34,273 nt of DNA, taken from assembly GCA_938005675.1 (NCBI GenBank), contig CALKXH010000083.1:1-34273 (forward strand). The letters run 5' to 3'. A model generated the notes under the pieces. The model was not told the origin of the DNA. It saw nothing but the letters and a program-made list of their open reading frames with translations, and did no database searches. Position numbers and translations under genes: made by a program. Position 1 is the first letter of the stretch. Each line of letters starts with the position of its first letter. Below are positions 23,876 to 32,267 of this stretch, in pieces. The DNA comes from an uncultured Anaerolineae bacterium. Its GTDB lineage: Bacteria; Chloroflexota; Anaerolineae; Aggregatilineales; UBA2796.

Positions 23876-25354
23876 GTGAACACTTTCTATATCTTGCTGT
23901 CTGTGCTGCTGGTGATCGGTTTTTTGCCGGCGGCACTGCTGTTATCCGCTTACGGCTTGAACTTGTGTTACCTGCTCATCGTCACGCTGTTCAAGCGCCA
24001 CAGACCTATCACTGAAGCACCACTCGCCGAGTATCCGCACGTGACCGTCCAGTTGCCGCTCTACAACGAGCGCTATGTCAGCCGCCGCCTGATCGACGCC
24101 GTCGCCCAACTCGACTATCCCACCGATAAGCTGACCATCCAAATTCTCGACGACTCCACCGATGACACCAGCCAAATCGTGGCGGAGGCGACCGCCTGCT
24201 GGCGCAAGCGCGGCAAAGACGTGCAGCACATCCGCCGCCCTAGCCGCGAAGGGTACAAAGCAGGCGCGCTCGCCTATGGCTTGCAGCTCACGCAGAGCGA
24301 GTACATCGCCATTTTCGATGCCGATTTCGTGCCGCCGCCCGACTTCTTGAAAAAGAGCCTGCCCGCCCTGATCGCCGATCCGCAAGCCGCCTTCATCCAG
24401 ACGCGCTGGGAGCATCTGAACGCCGAGCAGGGGTGGCTGACGCGCTTGCAGGCAATCGCTGTGGATAGCCACTTCAGCATCGAGCAGCAGGGGCGCGCCC
24501 AGAGCAACTTTCCGTTCAACTTCAACGGCACGGCGGGCGTTTGGCGGCGCGCCGCCATCGAGTCGGCGGGCGGCTGGCAAGCCCGCACCCTCACCGAAGA
24601 CCTCGACTTGAGCTATCGGGCGTGGCTGAAAGGCTGGCACGCCCTCTACCGCAGCGAGATCAGCGCGCCTGCCGAGCTACCGCCCACCATGAGCGCCTAC
24701 AAACGCCAACAAGCGCGCTGGGCGCAGGGCAGCCTCGCTTGTGCGCGCTTGCTCTTGCCTGCGCTGTGGCGCAGTCAGCTGCCGCTCGGCAGCAAGCTGC
24801 AAGGCACAGTCCACCTGCTCAGCTATCTGGTCAGCCCGACGATGGTGCTCGTCGTGATCGCTTACACCTCAGCGCTGCTTTTCTTGCCGCGCGAGGTCTG
24901 GCAACGCTTGCCTTTCATTCAGTACGCTACCACGATCAGCCCATTCACCTTCGTGCCGCTCCTCTACTTGATGATCTCGCAGCTGCTGCTCAAGCGTCCG
25001 CGCCACATGCTGCTCTACACGGCTGTCCTGCAGGTTGTCAGCAGTGGGCTGGCTGTGACCATTGGGCGGGCGGCGCTCAAAGGGCTGCTCGGTCGGCACG
25101 GCGAGTTCCTGCGCACGCCCAAATGGGGCGGCAGCGCCCCGACCGCCATCTACCAACCTCAAGCCGACCTGAGCAGCCTGCTTGAGGTGGCGTGGGGCGC
25201 CTTTTGCTTGCTGACCGCTGCGGTAGCGGCGCGCTACGGACATTGGTTCTTCGTTTTCTACGGCGTGATGCTATGCGCGGGCAGCTGGACGGTCGCCTTC
25301 TACACGGTGCTGCCCAGTTGGCAAGCAGCTGCTGCTCGCCCGCACGCTACTTAA
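23876..25354 (+). CDS. Processive family 2 glycosyltransferase (cellulose synthase/CslA-like)
   Basis: Membrane glycosyltransferase that probably polymerises and exports a beta-linked polysaccharide or adds sugars to a lipid. An N-terminal membrane segment (5-37) is followed by the GT-A domain with DDS (92-94), DAD (148-150), TED (240-242) and QQARW (278-282), the D,D,D,QxxRW pattern of processive enzymes. Four or more membrane helices follow (310-415 and 430-485). There is no PilZ domain, so no direct c-di-GMP control is visible. 492 residues from GTG 23876 with GAGAGG upstream. It overlaps the kinase gene tail to tail by 8 bp. Confidence 0.93.
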   Translation: MNTFYILLSVLLVIGFLPAALLLSAYGLNLCYLLIVTLFKRHRPITEAPLAEYPHVTVQLPLYNERYVSRRLIDAVAQLDYPTDKLTIQILDDSTDDTSQIVAEATACWRKRGKDVQHIRRPSREGYKAGALAYGLQLTQSEYIAIFDADFVPPPDFLKKSLPALIADPQAAFIQTRWEHLNAEQGWLTRLQAIAVDSHFSIEQQGRAQSNFPFNFNGTAGVWRRAAIESAGGWQARTLTEDLDLSYRAWLKGWHALYRSEISAPAELPPTMSAYKRQQARWAQGSLACARLLLPALWRSQLPLGSKLQGTVHLLSYLVSPTMVLVVIAYTSALLFLPREVWQRLPFIQYATTISPFTFVPLLYLMISQLLLKRPRHMLLYTAVLQVVSSGLAVTIGRAALKGLLGRHGEFLRTPKWGGSAPTAIYQPQADLSSLLEVAWGAFCLLTAAVAARYGHWFFVFYGVMLCAGSWTVAFYTVLPSWQAAAARPHAT

Positions 25355-27500
25355 TCTCGCTGACCACAAAACCGCTATAGCGCGTGGTGCGCCCGTTGAT
25401 CTTGTTGCCGCCGAAGACGCCAGTGAAGATTTGAACGTCGCCTGCCACGCGCTTAGCCGACACATTCAGTTCCGCCACGAACTGACCGTTCACGAAGAAC
25501 CAACCGCGACTCTCCTCCACCACAAGGCGCAGCACGTTGAAGCCGTCGGCTTGGGCGTTCAGGTTGCTCAGCAAGCCCTCCTGAACGATGGTCGAGACAT
25601 CCCTATCGCGCAGGGTCAGCCGCCAACGCCCGTCGGAGACGACCGCTAGGCGATATTGACGGTTCTCGCCCTCGTGACGGAAGAAGAAGCCGTAGTCCCA
25701 GCGCCCCTCCTCCGCGCCATAGGGGTTGCCGAAGAGCGCCTCGACCACAAAATTGCGGAACTGTACCTTAGCTGGCTCGATCTCAGGAGCATTGCGGGTC
25801 GTGTGGCGCAGTTCGCCGCTGCGCGGCTCGAAGGCGGGCTGTGCGCCAGCGGCTGCGCGTTGTGCCGCCACCTCGAAGGAGCGTTGCGTGGCAGTTTGAA
25901 TCGCCGCTTCAGTGCCTGCAAAATCGGGCGTGGACGTGGCGGTGGGCGTGGCGGTTGCTGTGGGCGTAGAGGTTGGCGTGAAAGTTGGCGGCGGAGTGGG
26001 CGTGAAGCTGAGCGTGAGCGTCGGCGTGAGCGTGGCGCTGGGCGTGAGCGTTGGCGTCTCGGTTGGCGTGTGGGTTGGCGTGGCGGTATCGGTCGGCACA
26101 GCGACGATCACCGCGCCTTGCGTGAGCGCCTTGTCAGGCGTCGGGCTGGGCGGAATCGTAGGTGTGAAGGTCAGGCTGGGGGCGACAGCTTCCGTGGGCG
26201 TGACAGGCGCAATTAGATCAGGCGGCAGGGTGGCAGTCGGTGTGATAGTTGGCGTCTCGGTCGGCGTTTCGGTGGGCATCTGGCTCAAAATTGCTGCCGC
26301 AACCGCCGTTGCGGTCTGATCGGTCGCTGAGATGACGCCGCCGCCCGCCGAAGCGATGAGGATGAACGCAACCAGAGCGATCAACATGCCGCCCAGCACC
26401 AGCACAGGCGTCGGCACGGGCGAGGGGCGCGGCGGCGGCGGGGCAGGTTTTGCGAGGGGAGTCGGCGGCGGCGCAGGGGGAGCGCCGCTGATCGAGACGG
26501 GCGCAGTGGCGCCTAGATCAGCTAAGCTGAGCGGTTGGGTGGTGTCTTGATCGGCTGAGTAAGCCCTCTCTGGTGGTTGTGAGGGCGAGGTATGGCGCGA
26601 GATAGCAGTAGGCGCTTTGTGCGGCGAGGCGTCTCTGGCTGTTCCGATGGTGGGATCGGCGGGCGCTTGGGCTTTCCACTCTTCAGCGGCGCGCGCGAAG
26701 CTGATGGCGAACTCGCTGGTGGTGAAGTAGCGGTCTTCGCGCGCTTTGGCGAGCGCTTTGTTCATGACCGCTTGAAGGCTGGGCGGCAAGCCCGCTCGGT
26801 AGGCGCTGAGCGGCGGCGGCGGACGGTGCAAGTGCAGCTGCATCATGTCGTAGAAGGTATTCGCTTCGAAGGGCAGCCTGCCCGTCAGCATCTGATAAGT
26901 GGTGACGCCCAGCGCGTAAATATCGGCGCGCCGATCAATTTCAATGCCCTCCCATTGCTCTGGCGCGATGTAAGCCGGCGTGCCGACCAAGGCGCCTTCG
27001 CGCGTCAGGGCTTGATCGGCGCCTTGCAGCTTGACGATGCCGAAATCGGTCAGGAACAAATTGCCGACTTCATCGAAGAGGATGTTGTGCGGCTTCAAGT
27101 CGCGGTGGATGATGCCGCGCTGATGGGCGTAGTCCAGCGCGGGGGCGATTTGGTTCAAGATATCAACGATGGCAGGGATGGGCAACGGACCGCGCTCAAT
27201 GCGATCAGCGAGGCTGCCGCCGCGCAGCAACTCCATGGCAAGGTAGGCGATGTTGCCGATCACGCCGTAATCGAAGACCTTGAGGATGCGCGCATGGCTC
27301 AGGGAGGCGATCACGTGCGCCTCGCGGTCAAAGCGCGCGAAAAATTCCTCGCTCTCGCTTTCGTCGGGCTGAATGACCTTCACCGCTACATCGCGGGACA
27401 TCGACGGCTGATAGGCGCGGTAAATGGTGGACATCCCGCCCTCGCCGATGATCTCCAGCAGCTGGAACTGCCCAAGCGTCTGACCGATCAGGTTCTTCAT
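25347..27500 (-). CDS. Membrane Ser/Thr protein kinase with extracellular C-terminal domain
   Basis: Eukaryotic-type (PknB-like) kinase. It has a Gly loop GEGGMSTIY (18-26), Lys40 in VAVKV, a catalytic loop HRDLKPHN (131-138), DFG (151-153) and GTPAYIAPEQW (172-182). All catalytic residues are present. A Pro-rich juxtamembrane region leads to one membrane helix (about 364-383) and a Thr/Pro-rich stalk (about 408-525). A beta-rich C-terminal domain of about 150 residues, with FFRHEGENRQYRLAVV and GWFFVNGQFVAELNV, resembles lectin-like laminarinase/jelly-roll folds. It probably senses an external carbohydrate-like ligand (inference). GAGGGAG precedes ATG 27500. Confidence 0.93.
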   Translation of the reverse strand: MKNLIGQTLGQFQLLEIIGEGGMSTIYRAYQPSMSRDVAVKVIQPDESESEEFFARFDREAHVIASLSHARILKVFDYGVIGNIAYLAMELLRGGSLADRIERGPLPIPAIVDILNQIAPALDYAHQRGIIHRDLKPHNILFDEVGNLFLTDFGIVKLQGADQALTREGALVGTPAYIAPEQWEGIEIDRRADIYALGVTTYQMLTGRLPFEANTFYDMMQLHLHRPPPPLSAYRAGLPPSLQAVMNKALAKAREDRYFTTSEFAISFARAAEEWKAQAPADPTIGTARDASPHKAPTAISRHTSPSQPPERAYSADQDTTQPLSLADLGATAPVSISGAPPAPPPTPLAKPAPPPPRPSPVPTPVLVLGGMLIALVAFILIASAGGGVISATDQTATAVAAAILSQMPTETPTETPTITPTATLPPDLIAPVTPTEAVAPSLTFTPTIPPSPTPDKALTQGAVIVAVPTDTATPTHTPTETPTLTPSATLTPTLTLSFTPTPPPTFTPTSTPTATATPTATSTPDFAGTEAAIQTATQRSFEVAAQRAAAGAQPAFEPRSGELRHTTRNAPEIEPAKVQFRNFVVEALFGNPYGAEEGRWDYGFFFRHEGENRQYRLAVVSDGRWRLTLRDRDVSTIVQEGLLSNLNAQADGFNVLRLVVEESRGWFFVNGQFVAELNVSAKRVAGDVQIFTGVFGGNKINGRTTRYSGFVVSEIK
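25925..26280 (-). repeat. Low-complexity Thr/Pro stalk-coding repeat
   Basis: Degenerate short tandem units coding TPTETPT, TPTAT and TPTPP-type peptides of the kinase stalk; on the plus strand it reads as GGCGTG/GTTGGC repeats. Confidence 0.85.
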
Positions 27501-27536
27501 GGACTCCCTCAGTCAAGCAAACCTTCTGACGCGGCA

Positions 27537-27545
27537 AGCATACCA
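27537..27545 (-). promoter_or_regulatory. Possible extended -10 promoter for the kinase gene
   Basis: Minus-strand TGGTATGCT, 4/6 hexamer with TGN extension, 37 nt before ATG 27500 in the 53-bp gap after the LarA-like gene. Co-transcription with that gene is equally possible. Confidence 0.3.
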
Positions 27546-27553
27546 CAGATCGC

Positions 27554-28813
27554 TCAGGCTTGCGCTTGCACGAGGGTAGCATTGGCATAGGGCAGCACTG
27601 CCACGCGCTGAATGCTCGGATCGGCATCGAGCGCCTCGTAGAGGGCGGCGCGCAAGCTAGCGGCGCTGCGGAAGCCGAAGCGGGCGGGATTGGGCAGGTC
27701 GGTGATCCAGATCACGCGCCGATCCAGCGAGTCGCGGGCAATTTGAAAGGCCTTGTGCGGACCGACGCGGAAGCCTTCAGCGCGGAAGCGCTCGATCACG
27801 GCGCGATTGACGTCGGCGCCGAGCGGCAAGCGCAGTTCGCCGAGCCAATTTTCGTATTTCGTGCTGCCGCTGCCTTCGCTGCAAGCTGCCGCCAAGATGA
27901 TCGTCCCGCCGACCCGCACGGCATGGACGGCGTGTCCGAGCGCTTTTTGCGCCTGATAGATGTTGATGTCCTTTGGATGACCGCCGGGCGAGGCGATGAT
28001 CAGGTCGTAGGGCTGCGCGACGGTCTGTTGATAGACTTGCCGCACCAGCGGGATGGCAGTGCGCATGACATCTTGCGGCGCTCCACAAAAGACGCGTACA
28101 ATCTGCTTGTGTTCGTTCAAGACCGTGTTCAGGGCGAGGTGGATGCCCACGATGCGCCCCATATCCTCGATATCTTGGCGGACGGGGTTATCGTCGTAGT
28201 TGCCGAGCGTCGCTTTCGGCTCTGCCATCATGCGATGGTTGCCGTTGATGGTATCCCAGCCCGCCAAGCCGATGACGGCGCTTTTGGCGCCGCCGCTGAA
28301 GCCCGCGAATTGATGCGGCTCGACGTTGCCGACCGCGATGCGCACATTCGCCTCTAAAAAGGCGCGGTTGATCGAGACGACAGTGCGCCGCGTAGTCATA
28401 CCTAGCCGCACGATGTTGTGGTCGGCGTCGATATCGTGGCTGATGACGCGGTAGCGCTGCAAGATCGCCTCAGGCAGGATGCTGGGGAACTCGGCGGGCT
28501 GCATCGGGGCGTGGTTGCCCGTGGCGATGATCAACGTGATGCGCTCGCGGGCGATTCCGAGCTGCTCTAGGCGCTCCAGCAGCGGCGGCAGCAGCAGATC
28601 GTGCGGCACGGGGCGCGTTTTATCGTTGATGGCGATGGCGGCGCTGCGCGAGCCTTTGAAGCGCTGCCAATCGACGCTGTCGAGGGCAGCCCTGACTTCA
28701 GCAGCAGGGTCGGCTGAGGGCGGCGTGTAGCGCGGATGCAATACATCCACGCTCAGGTGATCGGGCAAGTCGAGGCTGAGCTGTCCCTTGCCGTATGGCA
28801 GGCTGATGTTCAT
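27554..28813 (-). CDS. LarA-like nickel-pincer-dependent racemase family protein
   Basis: Member of the LarA/DUF2088 family, which racemises or epimerises 2-hydroxyacids with the nickel pincer nucleotide (NPN) cofactor. Family motifs are DKTRP (64-68), ATGNHAPM with His101, SHDID with His126, GNVEPHQFAGFSGGAK with His167 and the lysine (Lys177) expected to bind the cofactor, and GGHPKDINIYQAQKAL. 419 residues; the substrate is unknown, since the family covers lactate, malate and sugar-acid racemases. No LarB, LarC or LarE cofactor genes are in the window. It lies downstream of the GH4 gene, separated by a 26-bp palindrome; sugar-acid metabolism is plausible. Confidence 0.92.
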   Translation of the reverse strand: MNISLPYGKGQLSLDLPDHLSVDVLHPRYTPPSADPAAEVRAALDSVDWQRFKGSRSAAIAINDKTRPVPHDLLLPPLLERLEQLGIARERITLIIATGNHAPMQPAEFPSILPEAILQRYRVISHDIDADHNIVRLGMTTRRTVVSINRAFLEANVRIAVGNVEPHQFAGFSGGAKSAVIGLAGWDTINGNHRMMAEPKATLGNYDDNPVRQDIEDMGRIVGIHLALNTVLNEHKQIVRVFCGAPQDVMRTAIPLVRQVYQQTVAQPYDLIIASPGGHPKDINIYQAQKALGHAVHAVRVGGTIILAAACSEGSGSTKYENWLGELRLPLGADVNRAVIERFRAEGFRVGPHKAFQIARDSLDRRVIWITDLPNPARFGFRSAASLRAALYEALDADPSIQRVAVLPYANATLVQAQA

Positions 28814-28887
28814 AGATCGTATGTCTGCTACTTTCAGAGTCAGGCTGAGAGCATCTCAAAAGCGGATCGCATTGTGCAACGCCGTTG

Positions 28888-28913
28888 GGCGGAGGGTCGC
28901 GCGACCCTCCGCC
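28888..28913. repeat. 26-bp perfect GC-rich palindrome between GH4 and larA-like genes
   Basis: Arms GGCGGAGGGTCGC (28888-28900) and GCGACCCTCCGCC (28901-28913) meet with no loop. It lies 17 bp after the GH4 stop and 75 bp before the larA-like start, both on the minus strand. No T-tract follows on either strand. It may be a U-less terminator, a processing hairpin or an operator. Confidence 0.75.
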
Positions 28914-28929
28914 GATGCTGCGGCGCTCT

Positions 28930-30372
28930 TTAGGCGGTCACGCGCTCGCCCGCCGTCTTGAGCGACCATTCGCCGTGAAACTGCGGCAGGAACTCGGCGA
29001 AGGTCTCTAGGAAGTCGGCGAGGATGGCGCGCGCGCGATCAATGTCGTTCATCATCGGATCGAGGATCAGCGCTTGCAGAGCGAGGTCGCGGTCGCCGTG
29101 TACGCAGGCATCCACCACGATGCTGCTGAGCGCCAACTCGCGGCGGCACAGCTCGGTGATGCCCGCCGGCAGCGGCGGCACGTTCAAGCCGTGAATGCCG
29201 GCGCTGCTCAGGATGCCCGGCACCTCCACGATGGCGTCGTCGGGCAGGTTAGGAATCTTGCCGCGATTGACCAAGTTCAGCTGCTCGAAGTAGCGGTTGT
29301 CGTTGTAGGTGAGCGCCTCAATGATCTCCGGCACGCCCTCCGATTTGACGTCGCGCAGCTCGTTGACGTCGCGCTTGCCGGCGACGATGTCGCGCGCTTG
29401 CTGCAGACGGCTGGCGCGCCGCTCGATGTTCATATCCCAGTTCTGCAGCTTCAGGTCGTACTTCTCCCAAGGTTTGGTGAGCGGATCGTGCGTGACGGAG
29501 AGGTACTCGCACATATGGCTATCGCCGGCTGTGGGCATCAGCCCGAAAATCCTGAACATCTCGCGGGTGAGCGGCTCGAAGGACTCGCGGTAGTTCATGA
29601 AGTATTGGCGCAAAAGCGGGTACATATCGCGCCCTGTGCCCTTCTCGCGGATGTCGTAAATCCACGAGAAGTGGTTGATGCCAGCGGCTTTAATATCGAG
29701 GTGTTCGTGGGCGCGCTTCGCCATGTGCATAGTGATCGGCACGTTGTGCGCGTCGGTGTGGACGTGGAAATTCGGCGGCACCTCGCTGGCGTAGCCGTAG
29801 TGCTGCGCGAAGAGCGCGCCGACCATGGCATAGCCCCACTCCAGCTGGTGGCACAAGCCGACCACCGGCACGCTGCTGTAGCGTTGCACGCCCCACGTCA
29901 GGCGGATGAGCGGGTTAGTGAAATTCATGTAGAGCGCCTTGGGGCAGTAGCGCTCCATATCTTTGGCGATATCCAACATCAAGGGCATGTTGCGCGCCGT
30001 GTGGGCGAAGGCGCCCGGTCCGCTGTTCTCGGCGTAGGGTTGGCGCAAGCCATATCTGAAGGGGATTTCCCAATCCAGCCGCCAAACCGTCTCTCGCTGA
30101 CCGACCTGCACGGTCACGATCACGAAGTCGGCGCCCGGCAGCGCCTTCGTGCGCTCCGTATAGGCGTTGATGCGCATCTGAGCGCCCCACTCAGCGTTCA
30201 TTTTCTCTGCCAGCTGAGTCATCAGCTCCAGATTGGGCTCGTAAATATCGACAAGGGCGAGCTCTGCGCCGCGCAGACGCGGACTGCGCATGATGGTAGC
30301 GAGCGAACTCAGCCCAAAAATAGCGCTGCCTGCGCCGATCACGACGATTTTGGGTGGCTTAGGAGCATTCAT
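28930..30372 (-). CDS. Family 4 glycoside hydrolase (NAD- and metal-dependent)
   Basis: GH4 enzymes cleave alpha- or beta-glycosides by an NAD+-assisted oxidation/elimination mechanism with Mn2+. The Rossmann motif VIGAGSAIFG (11-20) and VDIYEPNLEL are at the N-terminus. NFTNPLIRLTWG precedes the metal-site Cys174-His175 in VVGLCHQLEWG, and the second metal histidine is His234 in GINHFSW. Substrate could be an alpha-glucoside, alpha-galactoside or galacturonide. 480 residues from ATG 30372, preceded by AAGGTGATC; ATG 30411 is upstream in frame but sits at the predicted transcription start. Followed by the larA-like gene. Confidence 0.94.
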   Translation of the reverse strand: MNAPKPPKIVVIGAGSAIFGLSSLATIMRSPRLRGAELALVDIYEPNLELMTQLAEKMNAEWGAQMRINAYTERTKALPGADFVIVTVQVGQRETVWRLDWEIPFRYGLRQPYAENSGPGAFAHTARNMPLMLDIAKDMERYCPKALYMNFTNPLIRLTWGVQRYSSVPVVGLCHQLEWGYAMVGALFAQHYGYASEVPPNFHVHTDAHNVPITMHMAKRAHEHLDIKAAGINHFSWIYDIREKGTGRDMYPLLRQYFMNYRESFEPLTREMFRIFGLMPTAGDSHMCEYLSVTHDPLTKPWEKYDLKLQNWDMNIERRASRLQQARDIVAGKRDVNELRDVKSEGVPEIIEALTYNDNRYFEQLNLVNRGKIPNLPDDAIVEVPGILSSAGIHGLNVPPLPAGITELCRRELALSSIVVDACVHGDRDLALQALILDPMMNDIDRARAILADFLETFAEFLPQFHGEWSLKTAGERVTA

Positions 30373-30414
30373 AGCGGTTTTGATCACCTTGATCCACAAA
30401 AGACTCTCCATCCA

Positions 30415-30443
30415 ATCTTAACAGGCTTCCGCCCTGAAAGAAA
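30415..30443 (-). promoter_or_regulatory. Possible sigma-70 promoter for the GH4 gene
   Basis: Minus-strand TTTCTT (30443-30438), 17 bp, TAAGAT (30420-30415). Start near 30408, giving a 36-nt leader to ATG 30372. Divergent from the 30477 promoter. Confidence 0.35.
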
Positions 30444-30476
30444 GACTAGCCCGCCTCACTTTTTTGAGCGCTGCGC

Positions 30477-30506
30477 TTGCTTTCGGGCGCCTTTCTCGCG
30501 TATAAT
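30477..30506 (+). promoter_or_regulatory. Sigma-70 promoter for the HerA-like/VWA operon
   Basis: TTGCTT (30477-30482), 18 bp, TATAAT (30501-30506). Start near 30513, 31 nt before ATG 30544. Confidence 0.65.
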
Positions 30507-30543
30507 CGCTGCGTAACCGATAGAACAGTTGAGCGCACTTGCT

Positions 30544-32256
30544 ATGCCCAAAGCCTTGCCGATTGACTCCGATAATCTGGACGACTGGTTTCCGCGCGAG
30601 GCCGACTCAGCCTCGCCCGCTCTTGAGCCGCTGCCCGCCAACAAGCGTCTGGGCGTGGTGGTGGGCGGCTCGCTGAGCAAGGGGCTAGACGTCAAGTTAG
30701 ATCGTCAAACCGAGATCGAGGCGCTTGCCGTCGGGCGCTATGTAGTGGTGCGCGGCAAGTACAAGCGCTTCTTCTGCATGATCACCGACGTGATCCTCGA
30801 TAGCACCAACCCCTCCTTGCGCAGCGACCCGCCCGACCTGAGCGACCCGTTCCTGCGCGAGGTGTACGTCGGCACGGCTGCCTACGGCACGCTGCACGTC
30901 GCCCCGATGCTCTCCATCGAGGGCGACGCGGGCGAGCCCAAGCCCGTCAAGACCATCCCCGGTCACTTCATGCCCGTCGAGATCGCCGACGCGCAAGACG
31001 TCAACGACGTCTTCGGCGCTGAGGACGCCACGCACTTCAACATCGGCACGCCGCTGGAGCTGGAAGAGACGCAAGTCAACCTCGACCTGAAGCGCCTCGT
31101 CGAGCGCTCCAGCGGCGTCTTCGGCAAGAGCGGCACGGGCAAGAGCTTCCTGACGCGCATCCTGCTCTCCGGCGTGATCAAGCGCGGCATCGCCGTCAAC
31201 CTGATCTTCGATATGCACAACGATTACGGCTGGGAGGTGGCGGATGAGCGCGGTCCGAAGGCGAAAGGCTTGCGCCAACTCTTCCCGGAGAAAGTCAGCA
31301 TCTTCACGCTGGACGAGGAGTCCTCGCGCCGCCGCAACGCCAAGTACGATTACGTCGTCACGCTGGGCTACGACGACATCGAGCCGGAAGACCTCGCCAT
31401 GCTCAAAGTGACGATGAATCTGTCCGACTCGATGCTAGACGCCGCTTACACCTTGCGCAAAAAGTGGGGCAAGACGTGGATCAAAGACCTGCTCGAAGCC
31501 GATAGCGCCCGCCTCGAAGAGGTCGTGCAGACCACCAACGTCAGCAGCGCCTCGCTGACTGCGCTGGCGCGCCGTCTGGAGCGCTTCGAGCGCTTCGAGT
31601 TCCTCAAGCCCGATGGCGCCCTGAGCGATAGCGTGCAGATCATCCTCAGCTACCTGACCGAGCAGCGCAAGAGCGTGGTGCTGGAGTTCGGGCGCTACGG
31701 CTCGGCGCTGGAGGCGTACATCCTCGTGGCGAACTACCTGACTCGGCGCATTCACGCTGAGTACGTCAAGCGCGTCGAGAAGTCGCTGGGCGATCCGAGC
31801 TTAGAGCCGCCTCAGCTGCTGATCACCATCGAAGAGGCGCACAAGTTCCTCGATCCGCTCATCGCCCGCCAGACCATCTTCGGCACCATCGCCCGCGAGA
31901 TGCGCAAGTACAACGTCACGCTGCTGATCGTCGATCAGCGCCCGAGCGGGATTGATGAAGAGGTGATGAGCCAGATCGGGACGCGCATCACGGCGCTGCT
32001 GGATAACGAGCGCGATATCGCCGCTGTGCTGACCGGCATCAGCGGCGCAAACGGCTTGCGCGAGGTCTTGGCGCGCCTCGATACCAAGCAGCAGGCGCTG
32101 ATCATGGGTCACGCCGTGCCGATGCCCGTCGTGGTCAAGACGCGCGCCTACGATACGACGTTCTACCAGCAGGTGGCGGGCTACGGCGAGTCGAGCCCGT
32201 CTGAGCCGAGCGCCGCGCGGCGCTTGACGGGCATCGGCAAGCGCAAAATCGAGTGA
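30544..32256 (+). CDS. HerA-like (HerA/FtsK superfamily) P-loop ATPase
   Basis: Hexameric translocase-type ATPase related to archaeal HerA and to DUF87 proteins. A beta-barrel-like N-terminal domain (about 35-145, with LGVVVGGSLSKGLDVKL) is followed by the ATPase. Its Walker A is GKSGTGKS (194-201) after RSSGVFGKSG, strand 2 contains LIFDMHNDYGW, Walker B is LLITIEEAHKF (425-435), and the sensor/Arg region is VDQRPSGIDEEVMSQIGTRI. 570 residues from ATG 30544; TTG 30529 is an alternative, and neither has a clear Shine-Dalgarno sequence. No NurA nuclease is nearby. The VWA gene follows after 11 bp, a co-transcribed pair. The substrate is unknown (DNA or protein). Confidence 0.9.
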   Translation: MPKALPIDSDNLDDWFPREADSASPALEPLPANKRLGVVVGGSLSKGLDVKLDRQTEIEALAVGRYVVVRGKYKRFFCMITDVILDSTNPSLRSDPPDLSDPFLREVYVGTAAYGTLHVAPMLSIEGDAGEPKPVKTIPGHFMPVEIADAQDVNDVFGAEDATHFNIGTPLELEETQVNLDLKRLVERSSGVFGKSGTGKSFLTRILLSGVIKRGIAVNLIFDMHNDYGWEVADERGPKAKGLRQLFPEKVSIFTLDEESSRRRNAKYDYVVTLGYDDIEPEDLAMLKVTMNLSDSMLDAAYTLRKKWGKTWIKDLLEADSARLEEVVQTTNVSSASLTALARRLERFERFEFLKPDGALSDSVQIILSYLTEQRKSVVLEFGRYGSALEAYILVANYLTRRIHAEYVKRVEKSLGDPSLEPPQLLITIEEAHKFLDPLIARQTIFGTIAREMRKYNVTLLIVDQRPSGIDEEVMSQIGTRITALLDNERDIAAVLTGISGANGLREVLARLDTKQQALIMGHAVPMPVVVKTRAYDTTFYQQVAGYGESSPSEPSAARRLTGIGKRKIE

Positions 32257-32267
32257 GGGGTACACCC

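Noticed and set aside
23662-23883. 73-codon minus-strand open frame in the Crp-GT2 gap
   Set aside because: Covers the GT2 promoter and ribosome site, shows no ribosome site or family features, and is basic/Pro-rich as expected of noncoding GC-rich sequence.
26592-27590. 332-codon plus-strand open frame
   Set aside because: Antisense to the kinase catalytic domain, where HRDLKPHN and DFG are read on the minus strand; no recognisable protein features.
29074-30516. 480-codon open frame on the plus strand
   Set aside because: It lies opposite nearly the whole GH4 gene, which has clear family motifs; the frame is open only because of GC-rich codon bias. It has no ribosome site and a composition (Val/His/Asp-rich) unlike a real protein.
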